DNA of 64,000 nucleotides from Plasmodium brasilianum. Its lineage: Eukaryota; Apicomplexa; Aconoidasida; Haemosporida; Plasmodiidae. Position numbers and translations under genes: made by a program. Under the pieces are notes generated by a model. It was not told the DNA's origin and did no database searches. It saw nothing but the letters and a program-made list of their open reading frames with translations. Below are positions 1 to 20,450 of the stretch, one piece after another. Position 1 is the first letter of the stretch; each line of letters starts with the position of its first letter. The stretch spans positions 1,110,130 through 1,174,129 of the forward strand of contig NC_090122.1 in assembly GCF_023973825.1 (NCBI RefSeq), in the 5' to 3' direction.

Positions 1-6547
<6,547 letters not shown>

Positions 6548-6892
6548 TATTCCAACAAAATAATTTACGTATTTTTTATTATCAGTAGATATTACTTATG
6601 TGCACCGGAAAAATCGAGAAAGGCGTTCTTGTTTTCCTGCCACCTCTAAGAAGCGCATATATATATATATATATATGCGTCAAGATATATAAGTCCGAAT
6701 TAATAGAAAAGGAGGAGGGGGAAAAAAACCATCATCTGATATTATATCAGACGAGTGGTGCAAACAGTACAAAATATATTCGTATTTGCAATGTGTGCGC
6801 AAAATATGTTCAGAAATTTTGTTTCAAAGAGTTTTCGAGAAGTGCCCTTCTTTGCCTCTGCTTCTCCCCTTCAACTTTTTTGCGTCTATTTT

Positions 6893-6924
<32 letters not shown>

Positions 6925-9068
6925 CTATGTATATGTATATTTTTCTCTTCTAAATTGGTTGATAAAACTTCAATATGTACATACATATATGTATACCTAC
7001 ATAATATGCATGCAACTTATATATATATATATATACAATATGTACAAGTGCACATACAGCATATGTATTGCTAAAACTCAATGTCCTAAAAAAGGGAGTT
7101 GTGCTTACTCAGCAGTTTCATATATGTATAGTACATGTATGTATATATACAATATTCTTACGAGATCGTTTAGAGCGGTTATATAGAACAAATTATGTAA
7201 TAAAAATGAGTTATATACAAATGAGACAAAATATGGAAAAGTAAGTTAAAACGGAACAAGAATGAATAATAAAGTAGTCAACGTTAATATGTGCTTTACA
7301 AATTTTCAAAATTACGGTTAACGGTAAAAATATATATAACAATCATTTATAATGCTAAAAGCACCTCAACATTGTAAAAAAAAAAAAAAAAAAAGAAAAA
7401 AAAAGAGCCATATGTATCCATCGACACAACTCATGCGTTTTCGCATATATAAACATAACGTGCAAAACTAACAGGTGTAGTTATATATTATATATATATA
7501 AATATACGTGCTACGTATACGTGGTAAATTAAATAATATTATTATATGTAAATTCAAATTAATTATGAACAGCGCTTAATAAGACTTTTATTCATATACA
7601 AATTAATTTTAACGTTTCATTTAACAGTCTGTCGACTATAATGAATCAAGTTCTTCTGTTACCTTTATTTTATTGCAGCAAAAAAAAAAAAAAAAAAAGG
7701 ATAACATTCTACATACTAAAAAATTTCCAAATTTTTAAAGATAAAATTTCTACTAAATATATTAATACACTTACAATATTTCTATAAATATATACATAAA
7801 ATATATAATATTATATATAGGTTACATGGATTTAATATAAAAATAGGTCATAAAAAAAAAAAAAATTAAAAACTAATAAACAACATCATAAATGTTATTG
7901 TATTATAGAAAAATTAAACTAAATAAAAAGATTCGTAACGTAGAGAAAAAAAAAAAAAATTAAGCGGATTGTAATAACTATTAAAAAGATACATAAAAAA
8001 GGTCAAAAAAAAGATAAATCAAGTAAATATAAAAATATTAATGAAATATAACTATCTATATCTATATATATATGTAACATTTTTACAAAAAAGGAGGAAC
8101 TTAAAAAATTAAAAAGTAAATATACATTATTAAACATACATGTATAGTATAACATATATAGAAAAATTAAAAAAAGAACATAATTTAGAGAAAAAGGCAA
8201 ATTATGTGGAATTAATTTCTATAGAATAGATATATAAAAATAGGTAAAAAAAAATATATATTAATAAACTATTAGTATATTCTATATATCATATATAAAT
8301 AACTAGTATATGATGATAAATATGTTGCATATGTATATAAACATTATATACTAGTATACACATAAATAATGTATTCAGTTTTATTAAATAGCTAAAAAAA
8401 AAATTTCAAAAAAAACTTATTTCAAATAAAAAAATAGCATTTCACCACGTGATTTTTTCAGAAGGGTACATAATAAGAAAAAAAAAAAACAAATAATTAA
8501 ATAAGGTAATTATATTAAGTTAATAAAAAAAATTAACAATACTTTTCTAATAATTTTTTCAGTTATAATTGTAACATTAAGTAGTTTTTTTATATTTTAT
8601 ATATATTTTTATTTATTTTTATTATTTTTTTTATTTTCAAAGTTAAAATTTTGCCGTAAATTTTTTTTTTCATATTTTTCTGATGACTTTATATAATTTT
8701 ACTCCATTTTGAGGCGCATTATTTTTTTTTCCATTTTTTGAAAGCAATTATTCTTTTAACTTATTTTGCTATAAAACTGTTGATCCTCATTTGGGCTCCC
8801 ATTTTCTTCCCCATCTTATCTCCCATTTTCTTACCCATTTTGGTTGTTATTTTGGCTCCCATTTTCTTCCCCATTTTTGGCTTCCATTTTTCTACCCCAT
8901 TTTTGGCTCCCATTTTCTTCCCCATTTTTGGCTTCCATTTTTCTACCCCATTTTTGGCTTCCATTTTTCTACCCCATTTTTGGCTTCCATTTTTCTACCC
9001 CATTTTTGGCTTCCATTTTTCTACCCCATTTTGGCTCTTATTTTTCCTTTTTTTTTTTTTTTTTTTTT
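6548..9068. other. Spacer between hydrolase start and secreted-protein stop
   Basis: Very AT-rich spacer holding the upstream region of the hydrolase and the 3' side of the secreted-protein gene. It contains several TA runs, long A runs, an inverted repeat at 6735-6751 and the 24-bp minisatellite at about 8790-9040. No convincing gene seen. Confidence 0.6.
8790..9040. repeat. 24-bp minisatellite (GGCTTCCATTTTTCTACCCC type)
   Basis: Tandem imperfect units of about 24 bases alternate 'tttggcttccatttttctac' with 'ggctcccattttcttcccc' forms. Because the unit is a multiple of three, several frames stay open. The minus strand reads KNGVEKWKPKMGKKMG, but this lies after the TAA of the upstream gene. 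Confidence 0.85.
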
Positions 9069-10858
9069 TTATACATAAGAGGGTAGAATGGACCAGTCGT
9101 CCTCGAGGGATGAAAAATAATTAGAGATTTGTTCATTGCTTGTCAATGACACATCTTGGGAGTTAGCCTTTTTAAAATTAGAAAGAAAATGTAAAAGGCA
9201 TTCTGAGGCAAATTTAATAGCATCATGTTCAACAATTTGGTCATAATTAAAAATTTCGAATAAGATAGCCTCATCTTTGTTCGCTGTTAGGACGATATTT
9301 GTATTGTTAAAATCAGCAACAGTATTATTATTAACATTCATATTATTAACATTCATATTATTATTATTATTTTTATTAATATTATTAACACTCATATTAT
9401 TATTAACATTCATATTATTAATATTCATATTATTAATATTACTATCAGTATTCGTATTAGTATTATTATTATCAATATTCATATTAGTATTATTATTATT
9501 ATTAATATTCATATTCATATTATTATTAATATTCATATTATTATTAATATTCATATTGTTATTATTATTATTAAAATTCAAATTATTATTATTATTGTAA
9601 TTAACATTATTTTTAACATTATTTTTAACATTATTTTTAACATTATTTTTAACATTATTATTAACATTATTATTAACATTAATATTAACCTTATTATTAA
9701 CATTATTATTAACATTATTATTAACATTATTATTAACATTATTATTAACATTATTATTAACATTATTATTAACATTATTATTAACATTATTATTAACATT
9801 ATTATTAACATTATTAATATTAACCTTATTTTTAATATGATTATTACCATTACTATTAATGTCATTATGTATACATTCAGATAGGGAGATATTCGTGCTC
9901 TGCATATAATTCATCGCCAATGATTTATATAATAAATTATTATTATGGTTTTTATTACGAAAATTCTTCTCATTTTCAGTGTTAACTTTGTTTTTTAAGT
10001 TATATTTAACACTATCATCTTTATCGTTGTCTGTTGTACTTGTGCTATAACTACTATTATCAGAAAGTAGGAGCATATCTTTTGCTATATTATATTTATG
10101 TAAATTTTCTTCATTCATTTCCTTAACCTTTAATTCTTTTTTATTTCCTTGAGGTGTTAATAATTTGGGGTCTTTTATCTTTCCATTTTTGGGAAGTACT
10201 TTCTTTTTTTTTTTTTTCTTCTTAAGCATCACTGTAGTTTGAGATTTACTTTTTTTTTTTGTTGTTACGTTATTATTATTACTATTATTATCATTACCTT
10301 GAAAACTCTTTTCCTCATTTGCAGTAGTATCCACCTCAGCTGTTTTTACGAAAAAGCATGTTTCTTTTTCATTTTCAATTTTTAATTTCTGATCACTAGT
10401 TTTTATAATTATATTTCCATTCTCTTCTTTTTCATTAGTTATATAGTTAATTAATTTATTTACAACTTTATTATAATCTGAATTGTCAACTCCTTTTTTT
10501 TTTTTTTTATCAAAATAAAACTGTTTGCTTAACCCGCTAAAATATTTTCCGCTTTCTTTTTCTTTTATAAGAACTAATTTTGTTCCTTTTTTCGTTTCGT
10601 ATATTTCTTCAAATATATAACTACACTTTCGACATTTAGCTATTTCCAAATTATTCTTATTGTTACCTACTGTTACACTGTAGCCATAAAATTTATTAAA
10701 TGGTCCTACATAAATCAGATGTTTTGCGTCCTCTTCATTTATCAGAAAGATTCCTCTTGTTTCGTTCTTGTAAGAAAGCAAGCTTGTAAAAAGGTAGAAA
10801 AAAAATGCACATATGTTTATGCATTTGAAAAAAAATTTCTTTTGTGTTCCGTACACAT
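9069..10858 (-). CDS. Secreted Asn-repeat protein, function unknown
   Basis: One long minus-strand frame of about 590 residues ends in TAA at 9069. The N-terminus has a hydrophobic stretch (CINICAFFFYLFTSLLS) that looks like a signal peptide. Next come a conserved-looking region (residues ~30-110, with LIYVGPF, a CRKC pair and LVLIKEKESGKYF), Lys-rich low complexity, a long (VNNN)n array at about 9600-9830, and a folded-looking C-terminus ending LEDDWSILPSYV. I do not recognise the family. The frame has no in-frame ATG near its start and a TGA sits two codons upstream of 10856, so a short upstream exon is likely. A candidate is ATG at 11008 or 10996, donor after GAATTT, acceptor ACAAAAG before AAATTTTTTTTC. 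Start is unresolved. Confidence 0.7.
9600..9835 (-). repeat. 12-bp array encoding (VNNN)n
   Basis: Plus-strand unit aacattattatt, about 18 copies, in frame within the secreted protein. Neighbouring variants encode VKNN and MNIN. Confidence 0.9.
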
Positions 10859-11309
10859 TTCAAATTGCAAATACGTAAATACATTTCACATTGCGGTTTA
10901 TAAAAAAAAATGTTATATTACAAATTCGTAAAAACATTTTTTATTATATGTTCATAAAAAAAAATTTCACATTACAAATTCGTAAAAACATTTCATGCTT
11001 GTTACCATTTTTTCGCACTTTCTTCCTTCACGTCTAAGAACTTCCAAATGAATATGAAAAAAGAATTAAAATTAAATATAATAAAATAAAACACAGTAAA
11101 ATAACGTAAAATTAAACAAAATAATTGAAAATAAAATATTATAAAAATAAAATAAAATTATAAAAATAAAATAAAATTATAAAAATAAAATAAAATTATA
11201 AAAATAAAATAAAATTATAAAAATAAAGTTATTACAATGAAGTTATCAAAATAAAGTTTTAAAAACGAGTGACGTGTATTTTTTAAAATTAAACAAAATT
11301 TACATCGAT

Positions 11310-13635
11310 TTAGATAAGGATTTTAATACGAGTATTTAAAATACAAAGTAAAATAAAAACGATATATAAAACAGCTTCATTTATTACCAAACCAGTGTCA
11401 TAGGCAGTTATAAACCGATGATTTTTGTTCCCACTATATAGGTAGGCGTCCCGCATTTTTAGCATAGTTTTGCATAAGTCAACATAACCAAACCACAACT
11501 ACAGCAAAAAAATAGTAAAACATTTATATATATATATACATACATACATACATACATGCATGCATGTGTACATACATAATTATATAATACAAATGAACAC
11601 ACATCAACGTTTCCTCCCTATTTAGTGAAAAGTTCTTGCATTTACTGTTTTTAAAAGCAAGGATTGCGGATGTCCCTCAAAGTGCAAGTCATCTCTTTCC
11701 TTTATTTTTCTTTTAATTATTAATTTAGCTAGTTTCTGTAAAATAAATATATAAAAAAAAAAAAAAAGAAAAAAAATTTATAATGTATATTCATCCATAA
11801 AACGAATAATAACTGGAATTGTAACATAGGGAATGAAGATAATAAAAAGTCTATAGAAATCTTTGTTAATAGTAAAAAAAAGTGCACTTTATATGAATCC
11901 CTTACTTCATGTAAGTCACTCTCGATATTGTCCATTTCACATTTTTTGCTCTCTCGTATTTTGTTCAACTCTTTTTTGTAGCTTTTCAAGGATAAATTCT
12001 CATTCTAAAAAGGGGTAAAGAAAAACGAATAAAATGAAATAATTTATATAAAATAAAACAAAATTAGTGGAGCAAAACAAAACAAAGTTAATGGAGAAAA
12101 ATAAAACAAAGTTAATACAATAAAACAGAATAAACACTGCAATAATTCGTAATTCAAATTTGCATCGTTTGTATGAACGTTGACTTAGGTAAAAAGTTAC
12201 TCTATGAGCATACAAACAAGTACGTACAAACACATACAAGTGTTTGTGTTTACCTGAAATAATACCAGTTCGCTTTCTTTCTCTTTTAATTTATTATACA
12301 AAATCTGCACACAATTAAACAAGCAAATTAGAACATTATCCAATATGCACAGTGATACATAAATATTACATATGCTTGTATGTATATATGTATGGACACA
12401 TATATCATATGCGTAAATGACAAACTTGAATAATGGAGTCCCTCTTAAGAACTTCCTTCTGTTTATTGACCACTTCTTCCTAAAATAAAAGAAAAGAAAT
12501 CTCATTATTGTTAAAAATATTATAAAAAAATATATTCATATGTTTCGATATAATTTGTACGATATATTACTTTCAGTTGGTTATTCTTTATTTTTTCGCT
12601 AGCCAATTCCTTCTAATAAAATAGGAGTAAAAAAAAAAAAAAAAAAAAAAAAGACGTTAATAAAAAAATAATCTTCAAAATTATGAAACTTTTTTGCACC
12701 ATATTTTTACATGCTGTGTACTTTTATTTCCTGTAATTTGAGATCTAAGCTCTTGATCTTGTCCTATCGAAGAAAAAAAAAAAAAGATATGTGCATCTAT
12801 ATTTATGTACGCGTAAATATAAATCAAAATAGAAGTGTACATAAATAAATGTATACATAGATATATACATAGGTATATGTGTAGGTGTACATATAAGTGT
12901 ATGTATAAGTACATGTATAAGTATGTGTATAAGTATATATATATAAGTATATTTATAAGTATAGATGTAGGAATAAATATGTATATATGTATATGTACAA
13001 TAGGCACATTTGCTACCGAATTTTCTGCCGTAAGTTCATCAACTTCTTTCTGTAAATTGCCATATTTTATAATAATTTTTTTTAAGTTATTTTCTTGTCG
13101 TTCCCTGTCCTTTTCTAATTCATCTTTATTTATCTGTATATGTTCCTTTTCTTTTTCTATCTGGTCTTTATTTTTCTGAATTTGTTCCTTTTCCTTTAAC
13201 AACTCCTCCTTATATTTATCAATTTCTTCTTTTTCTTTACCTAATTTTTCTTGCTCTTTTTTTAATTCTTCTTTTTCTTTAGCTAATTGTTTCAATTCAA
13301 CTTTTATTTTATTTTGCTCGTTTTTGACTATGTCCATATCTAGTCCAAGCATCTTTTTCTCTGCCTGATTTACAGGGGGAAAAAAATAAATAAATAAAAA
13401 TAAAATAATAAACAGAGAAAAATGTAAAACGTAAAATGTAAAAAGCAAAATGCAGAAAGAAAAATGTAATTCCATATAAGTATTATTAAATTTTAATAGT
13501 ATCAATTTATATCTGGCCCCAATTAAATCTGTATTACCTTTAAATTTGAAATTTCATTATTTAAGTTTTCAATGATGTTGTTTTTATGCTATTATACGGG
13601 AAGAACAAATACAAACAAGGTAAATATAAAAGGAT

Positions 13636-13666
<31 letters not shown>

Positions 13667-15260
13667 TACACTTATACACATGTCGAAGTGATATATGCAA
13701 AATGCAAATTACTTCATTAAGTTTGTGTAGCTCTTGACGTTCTGTTTTCATATGGTCTAACTGTTCCTATAATTATACGCAAATGATATTCAAGTATGAA
13801 AAAAAAAAAAAAAGTGTGCAACCAATTAGGGGTAATTATAATATAAATGAACTAATAATAATTCGAAACGAAAAGAAAATAAGAAATATATATTACATTA
13901 AACTTATCGATCTGCGAATAAAGATTCGAAATTTCTTCTTGTATTTCTTTTAATTCCTCCTAAATGGATCCAAAAGGGAAATATATAGATGTACGCAGAT
14001 GCAAAAGTAGATGTACAAGTAGAGGTATATGCAGAAGTACATGTAGCAGTAGATTCACGATGCTAAATTAATGATAGACAATATTATATATCTATATATA
14101 TATATATTGGGTTTTGGAAAGGGAGGAGGATATACAGATATGAATAGACCCACAACTTCTCATACCTTATGCACTTCCTTTTGGGATGCCGAATTTTCGT
14201 TAATTTCATAAATAGCTTTTTCATAGTTATTAACGTCTTCCTCTAATTTACACTTTTCTTCTAATAACTCTTGAAAATTAACCTATATATTGCAAAAAAA
14301 AAAAAAAAATTAAAATAAAATAATATTAAAAATATAATATAAAAAGAATATAAAAAGAAAAAAAAAATCATGTAAATTAAACTTGTATTTATATTTTTAT
14401 TTATTTTCATTACTCTTAAATCCATGTATTCATTTTCCTTTTCCTTTATTATCTCATCTAATTTTCGTATCTCCTCTTCATAATTCTTAAAAATTAAAAT
14501 TTTCATATGTTATTTGTATATATATATGCATATAGACGTATACATATATACAAACACGCTTATACTATTGCACTTAGTTTTTACATACATATGTATATAA
14601 TTTGAAAATGATCGATTTAAATAGTTGTCTAAATAAATTATATACTATTGTACTACGTGTAATTTTCATGTTATCTATTCTTCTATATATTTTACACAAT
14701 TTGTTATACAAATCTTTTCAATTTTTGTACTATTCATTTTTTAACTTTAAATATATATATGCTGCTTTTTACTGAGTCGTACGTTTATGTACGTATATAT
14801 ATATACATGTAAACATGGTTATTATTATATATGTATTGTGATATGTTAAACTACATTATTGTTCTACTGTAGTACTATCCTTCTATTTTGTCTTTCTTGT
14901 TACATTTGCAGTTTCATCCAACTTTGTTTTTGTCATGATATATGAGCCCTAAATGTTGTAAATAAAAAAAGAAAAAAAATAAGAGAACGGCTTAGCAATT
15001 TTATTCTTCGAGAGATCAATAAATACGTTTTGCGTAACTTTTAAAGATTGATATATATGTATTTATATATATATATATATATATATATTCATATATTTAA
15101 GCTTAATTATTTTCTTTTTTTACGTATGTTTCTCTATAGTTATTATTCAGTTCCTCATATTCCCCATTTCGCTTTTTTAATTCCTTTTCCATTTTTTTAA
15201 TTTCCAGCTATAAAAAAGTAATAACAATTGAACTAAAAAGCGTGAAAAATTATCTCGTAT

Positions 15261-15298
<38 letters not shown>

Positions 15299-15454
15299 TT
15301 ATTTATTCATTTATTTTAATTAATTTTTTTTTTTTATTTTGTTGTTTATAGTTCTATTTATTTTTAAAATTTTCCTAATTCGTACAAGCAACGCATTGCT
15401 AATAGAATTGTTAATTTGTAGCTCATTTCTGCCTCTAGTCATTTTACAGATCTC
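11310..15454 (-). CDS. Multi-exon coiled-coil protein (5' end not found)
   Basis: At least 16 exons can be placed with GT/AG borders: 15386-15454, 15124-15207, 14904-14948, 14414-14485, 14166-14282, 13897-13959, 13713-13766, 13538-13588, 13017-13364, 12722-12763, 12571-12612, 12426-12479, 12254-12304, 11906-12004, 11646-11735 and 11310-11498 (stop). Every exon is a multiple of three and every junction is phase 0. The product is strongly heptad-like, for example KELKKRNGEYEEL, and the largest exon is an unbroken Lys/Glu coiled coil of 116 residues. The last exon (LWFGYVDLCKTMLKMRDAYL) is not coiled-coil and ends in a hydrophobic tail. An acceptor precedes the 15454 exon, so at least one more upstream exon is missing. 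A structural role (cytoskeleton or membrane scaffold) is only a guess. Confidence 0.75.
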
Positions 15455-17479
15455 CTAAAGGACAAATGAATAAATAAAAGAATATATAAAATAAATAAAT
15501 AATACAAAAAAAAAAAAAAATAAAATAACACAATGCCTGATGTTAATCAAGGAGTATAAATATACGTATATGTACAAGCACATGAAAGGAAGCATGCATA
15601 AATGAAATTTAAAAAAATTGGCCATGTTCTTACGGACTTTGATAAATAAACGTAGTATAAAATTTTTTTTTAGAATTATTTGTTAATCAGAATGATTATA
15701 ATTTTGCTGTATATTTATTTGTGATAAATATATTCTGAAAATGTGTATCTGACTTAATTTTAGGAAAAAAAATAATATTCAATTATTTTTATTTAACAAG
15801 ACAAAAAAAAAAAAAAAATTATGATCAATTCATGTAAAATAATGAAAAGTATAGATACATCTATCTATATATAACTACACATATGTGTATAAATTTAAAG
15901 GATATATTTGAACTGTATCTTATATTTAATTCTCTATGACATAAACGTGTTCTTTTGTTGTCATGGTAATGTTTCTTATTTCGTTTCGTTTTATTTTGCT
16001 TTGTTTTGTTTTCATATGTTTTGTTTTAACATGTTCTATTTTGATATGTTCTATTTTGATATGTTCTGTTTTATTTTGTTATAATTTATTTTATTTTAGT
16101 ATCTGTGTTACATGTTTTTTCGTGAGCATATTTTAGATATGTATTTACGTATAGTGTGTAATAATTTTTCAATTAATAAGAATGTTTCAAAAAAAAAAAA
16201 AAAAAAAAAAAATTACCCCTTAAAATTTTGTGGTTCTTACTTGTACATAAATCGAATATTTGAGAACATTTCATTTTTTTTTTTTTTGTTTTTACTGATA
16301 CTTTAAATTTAGCAAGATTTTTTTTATAAATCCATTTTACATATGTTTCCTATGGTGTATATTGTTTTAACGTCTTTAAAATTACACTTGTAGAACGGGT
16401 AACATTCATATACATGTATATATGCATATATTTATACATATATATACACGTATTGTGTATATATATGAACATGTAAGTGTGTGTACGCGTGTGTTTGAGT
16501 AACAACTGTGCAAAATGTACAGTTATGTCATTTTCCTTTTCCAGAATTTTTCATTCCTTTGAAGTTAAATGTGGTTCAGTGTAAGTTATCTCAAGAGAAA
16601 AAGAAATGAGTGTGCACCATGTGCATAACTTTTTTTTTTTTTTCTTTTTCTTTTTCTTACTACACATTTTGTTGTTGTTTTTTACAAATCAGTCTACATT
16701 AACTCACTGTTAATTATTTCATTTTCTTTTTCTTTTTTTTTTTTGTTATCTATTCTTTTTGTGTCTATTTTATTAGTTTTTCTATAAAATTTTTTAACAA
16801 TGTGAACAGCGCTTTTTAAACAGGAATCACCTGAACGCGAAATAATTTTTTTTTTTTTTTATTAGTTGTTTAACAATATACAAATCAATAAAAAATAATT
16901 TAAAAGTTTATATTTTAAAAGTTCATTGATAGTTATGTGTTTGTCCGAATTAATAATATAAGTCTATTGAAGTGTAAGATTGCATTTCAAGTATTAATTT
17001 TTTAAAATTCTTTTATAATAGATCCTTTTTTTCAGCAATTATTATGTTTGGTAATAAATATTTTTTATTTAGATACTAATTTTATACAAACATGGTATAA
17101 TAATACCTTTTTTTTTTTTTTTTTTTTTCTTCCCTCTTATCTATCTTCATTTTTACTTTTAATGTGGCTATTTAAAATTTTTACTTTAAATTTGGCTAAT
17201 TATTACTTTTTAATTGTTACACGCACTTTAGTTGTTTATGTTTTAACTGTTATGAGCGTTTTAGTTGGGCATTTCTCAACTGTTATGAGTGTTTTAGTTG
17301 CTATTTTACGTTTAATACGTACATTTTAACTGTGAATTGAAGAAATTTTTGAGATTTTGAAAATGAGAAAAGTATTTAAAATTTTCGCTAGAAATGTTAC
17401 TTAAACGTTGTATGCATTTGTGTATATGTATATATGTTTATATATGTATATATTTATATATGCATATGTTTATATGTTT

Positions 17480-17590
17480 ATGCGTTTATACATGTACATG
17501 TTTGTGTGTATATGTACATGTTTGTGTGTATATGTACATGTTTGTGTGTATATGTACATGTTTGTGTGTATATGTACATGTTTATATATG
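17480..17590. repeat. 20-bp minisatellite (TACATGTTTGTGTGTATATG)
   Basis: Five near-perfect tandem copies of the 20-base unit. The same stretch is open in three plus-strand frames only because of the repeat. Confidence 0.85.
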
Positions 17591-18659
17591 TATATGTTTG
17601 TATATATATATGTCTGTATTTTTTATATTTTTTTTGAACTAGCTGTAATTTATAACCTTGTTTCGTGACATTTTTTTTTTCTGTAAATTTCACCATCGAA
17701 TGGAAAAATAAAGTCCGCTCATTCATTAAAGAATATAATTAATATTCTAAATATAAACATGCATTATTTTAATTGTAATGGACTTCTCTTCAATCATTTT
17801 TAATAAAAAATTAATTAATGAAAAGAGTGTTGCATTGAAAAGTGCACAAACAATATAGTAAAATATAGCAAAAATAGAATGTGGGACATGCATTTTATAT
17901 GTAGATCTTTTTTTCTGTAACTACGCACATATCAAAAAAATGCAATTTGTTTGATAAATGGCCGGAATAAACCTGTGTAAAATGGAGAAGTGGAAGAACA
18001 AGATTAAAAAGTAAAATAAAAATATAGAATAGTTTTTTCCTCTTTACAGGAAAACGAAAAAATTAATTTTTCTTAAAATGCCACGTGGTGAATGATTATA
18101 TATGCACATATATAGATATATACTGTAATAATAACAATAATAAAAATAAAAGGAAATGACAGGAAATAAAAAGTTTAAGAAAACATAAAAAAATAGTAGC
18201 TAAATTTAAAAAAATAATTTCATGGGAATTTAAAAAATGTTGTAAAAATATGAACGTTTTTTTTATTTTTTTGTTATATATCTATTTGCTTATTCAATTT
18301 TGACACCCATATATTTGGAGAGAAATGAATAAAACGTTATTTTATTTTAAATGGACAATTATGTTTGTTTAATTATTTTTATGCGGAATTACAAGATTAT
18401 ATGTCTTGCGCTAATTCTTCGCTTAATGGAATTAGAAAATTTATTACACATTTAAGGAAATATCTTAGCTATACTTTTTTTTATTTTTACGCCTTTATTT
18501 ATTAAATAATATTGTGGGCATAAATAAAAAAGAGTATTCTTTTCCTTCTTTTTTTTAAATTACAATTCTATATTGCAATTTTTATATTTATTGGAAACGA
18601 CAAAAAAGGACGAAAAATAAGGCGAAACGGATAAAATGAAATACATAAAATAAAAAAAA

Positions 18660-18800
18660 TATATGAAATAGGACAAAATAAAATAGAACGAAATAAAACG
18701 AAATAAAACGAAATAAAACGAAATAAATTGAAATAAAACGAAATAAATAGAAATAAAACGAAATAAATAGAAATAAAACGAAATAAATAGAAATAAAATA
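18660..18800. repeat. 10-bp repeat (AAATAAAACG) and derivatives
   Basis: Tandem copies of aaataaaacg, then a 20-base variant with aaataaatag. No gene seen here. Confidence 0.8.
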
Positions 18801-20312
18801 AAATTTAATGAGATAAAAACTTCTTGAAGGAGACGTAGGAGTTACGTAGATGCATAAGCACACATCTTACGTTTACGTGTTTTTTTCTTATTTTTTAAAT
18901 TATAATTTTTCTGATGTTCTCCGTCCAAAAAAAAAAAAAAAAAAAAAGAGAAGAAAGAATAAATGAATCGTATATGAACTGTGTAGAATTTTATTTCATC
19001 TTTTTTACCTAATATATTCGTTAATTATTACACATGTATGTATAAATATCCATAACGGATGTTTAAATTAATTGCCTATTTGCATGGTTTCATTGAATTC
19101 GTATATATAACTGCGTAACTACAATGTGTATGTACCTATATAAGTATATTTACGAGAATATATATATATATATATATTACATATTTATGTATGTAATTTT
19201 TTTTTTTTGGAAGCATCCTCATTTAAATGTAATTTCAAAAAAAAGGTTTTCCTAAGTATATCAAAAAAAAGCAGTATACATGTGACGAGAGATATAAACT
19301 AAAAAAAAAGTAAAAGCTACAAATAGAAAAATAAGGACAGTTTTTTATATGGACTATACTACTCTGTGTATTATTTTGATTACATTTTTTTTTTATAATT
19401 TATGCACAGCATGTCAATGAAATAAAAAATTTCTTTTAAAAGAAAAAAAATAAAAATAAAAATACTATTCAATTAAAAAACTGCAAATGTGCTAATTTGT
19501 AGGTATACACGTACGCTCACATATATATATAATTAATTTAAATACGTTATATTTATATACAGTACATTCGTATTCATTATTTACATACATTGTACATCGT
19601 ATATAAATGTATGTTTAATCTAATATTGTAATGTAATTTTAATAAACGAGAAAGACTAAAAATAACTCATTTCAAATGCTCCTAACTTGTATATACATAT
19701 ATGCATACATAAATGCATAAATATATACGTACATATATATATAGATTATGCATGTATAACCCATTAGGGGAAAAAAAACATAATTTTTTTTTTTTTTTTT
19801 TATATTAACATATTTATACATATCTTTTATTCTCATAAGTAGTTTATTTTTTATATAGCGTAAAAATTTTTTTTAACTGGATGTCATCTTAAGCATTTCA
19901 CTGAAGAGTATTAATAAAATATAGATGATGTGAAGTGAACGTTATTAAAGTCACTTCGTGTAATATATATATATATATATATATTTTAAGTTAGCTGGAG
20001 CAAAAATTGAGATACCAGTTTTACTTTGAAATAATAATCTGCTTTAATGAACGGAAAACATTTAACTTCCTTTTTCCTTTAAATAAAAGAAAACAAAAAA
20101 AATTGATATGATATAATAAAATGAAATGATATAAAATGAAATGATATAAAATGAAATGGTACAAAATGAAATAATAAAAATAAAATGAAAAAAATAAAAT
20201 GAAAAAAATAAAATGAAAAAAATGAAATGAAAAAACTGAAATGAAAAAAAATAAAATGAAAAAGGATACAATGAAAACAAATGAAATGAAAAAATAGGAA
20301 AAGAACAAAGTT

Positions 20313-20450
20313 ATGAATATATATTTATCCGAAAGAAGAAGAAGAAGAAGAGCCATAGATCTCTGCATCCTTATAAACACGTCTAACTGTCCTTCAGAAT
20401 TGTATGAATACACAAATAGAGTTGTAGTTGAATCTTGGAACCATAAATGA
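20313..20450 (+). CDS. Candidate small ORF, 45 aa (unannotated-type)
   Basis: ATG at 20313 opens a 45-codon frame: six Arg codons, then AIDLCILINTSNCPSELYEY and TNRVVVESWNHK, stop TGA. Its G+C is well above the flanks and the sequence is not repetitive after the Arg run. Downstream fragments at ~20478-20520 (ENIIFLFFDMDVKD) and 20671-20735 (KNKLIYVQLLVYVSCYKRD) also read as coding, so this may be one exon of a longer gene, but splice phases do not join simply. The opposite strand is open here as well. No family recognised. Confidence 0.35.
   Translation: MNIYLSERRRRRRAIDLCILINTSNCPSELYEYTNRVVVESWNHK

Larger units (their letters stand above)
15455..20312. other. Long spacer with repeats and a few coding-like islands
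   Basis: AT-rich, with poly-A/T runs. It should hold the missing 5' exon(s) of the coiled-coil gene. Short stretches with coding-like composition lie near 16110-16260, 16540-16620 and 17925-18110, but I could not build a consistent gene. Repeats at 17480-17590 and 18660-18800. Confidence 0.5.
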
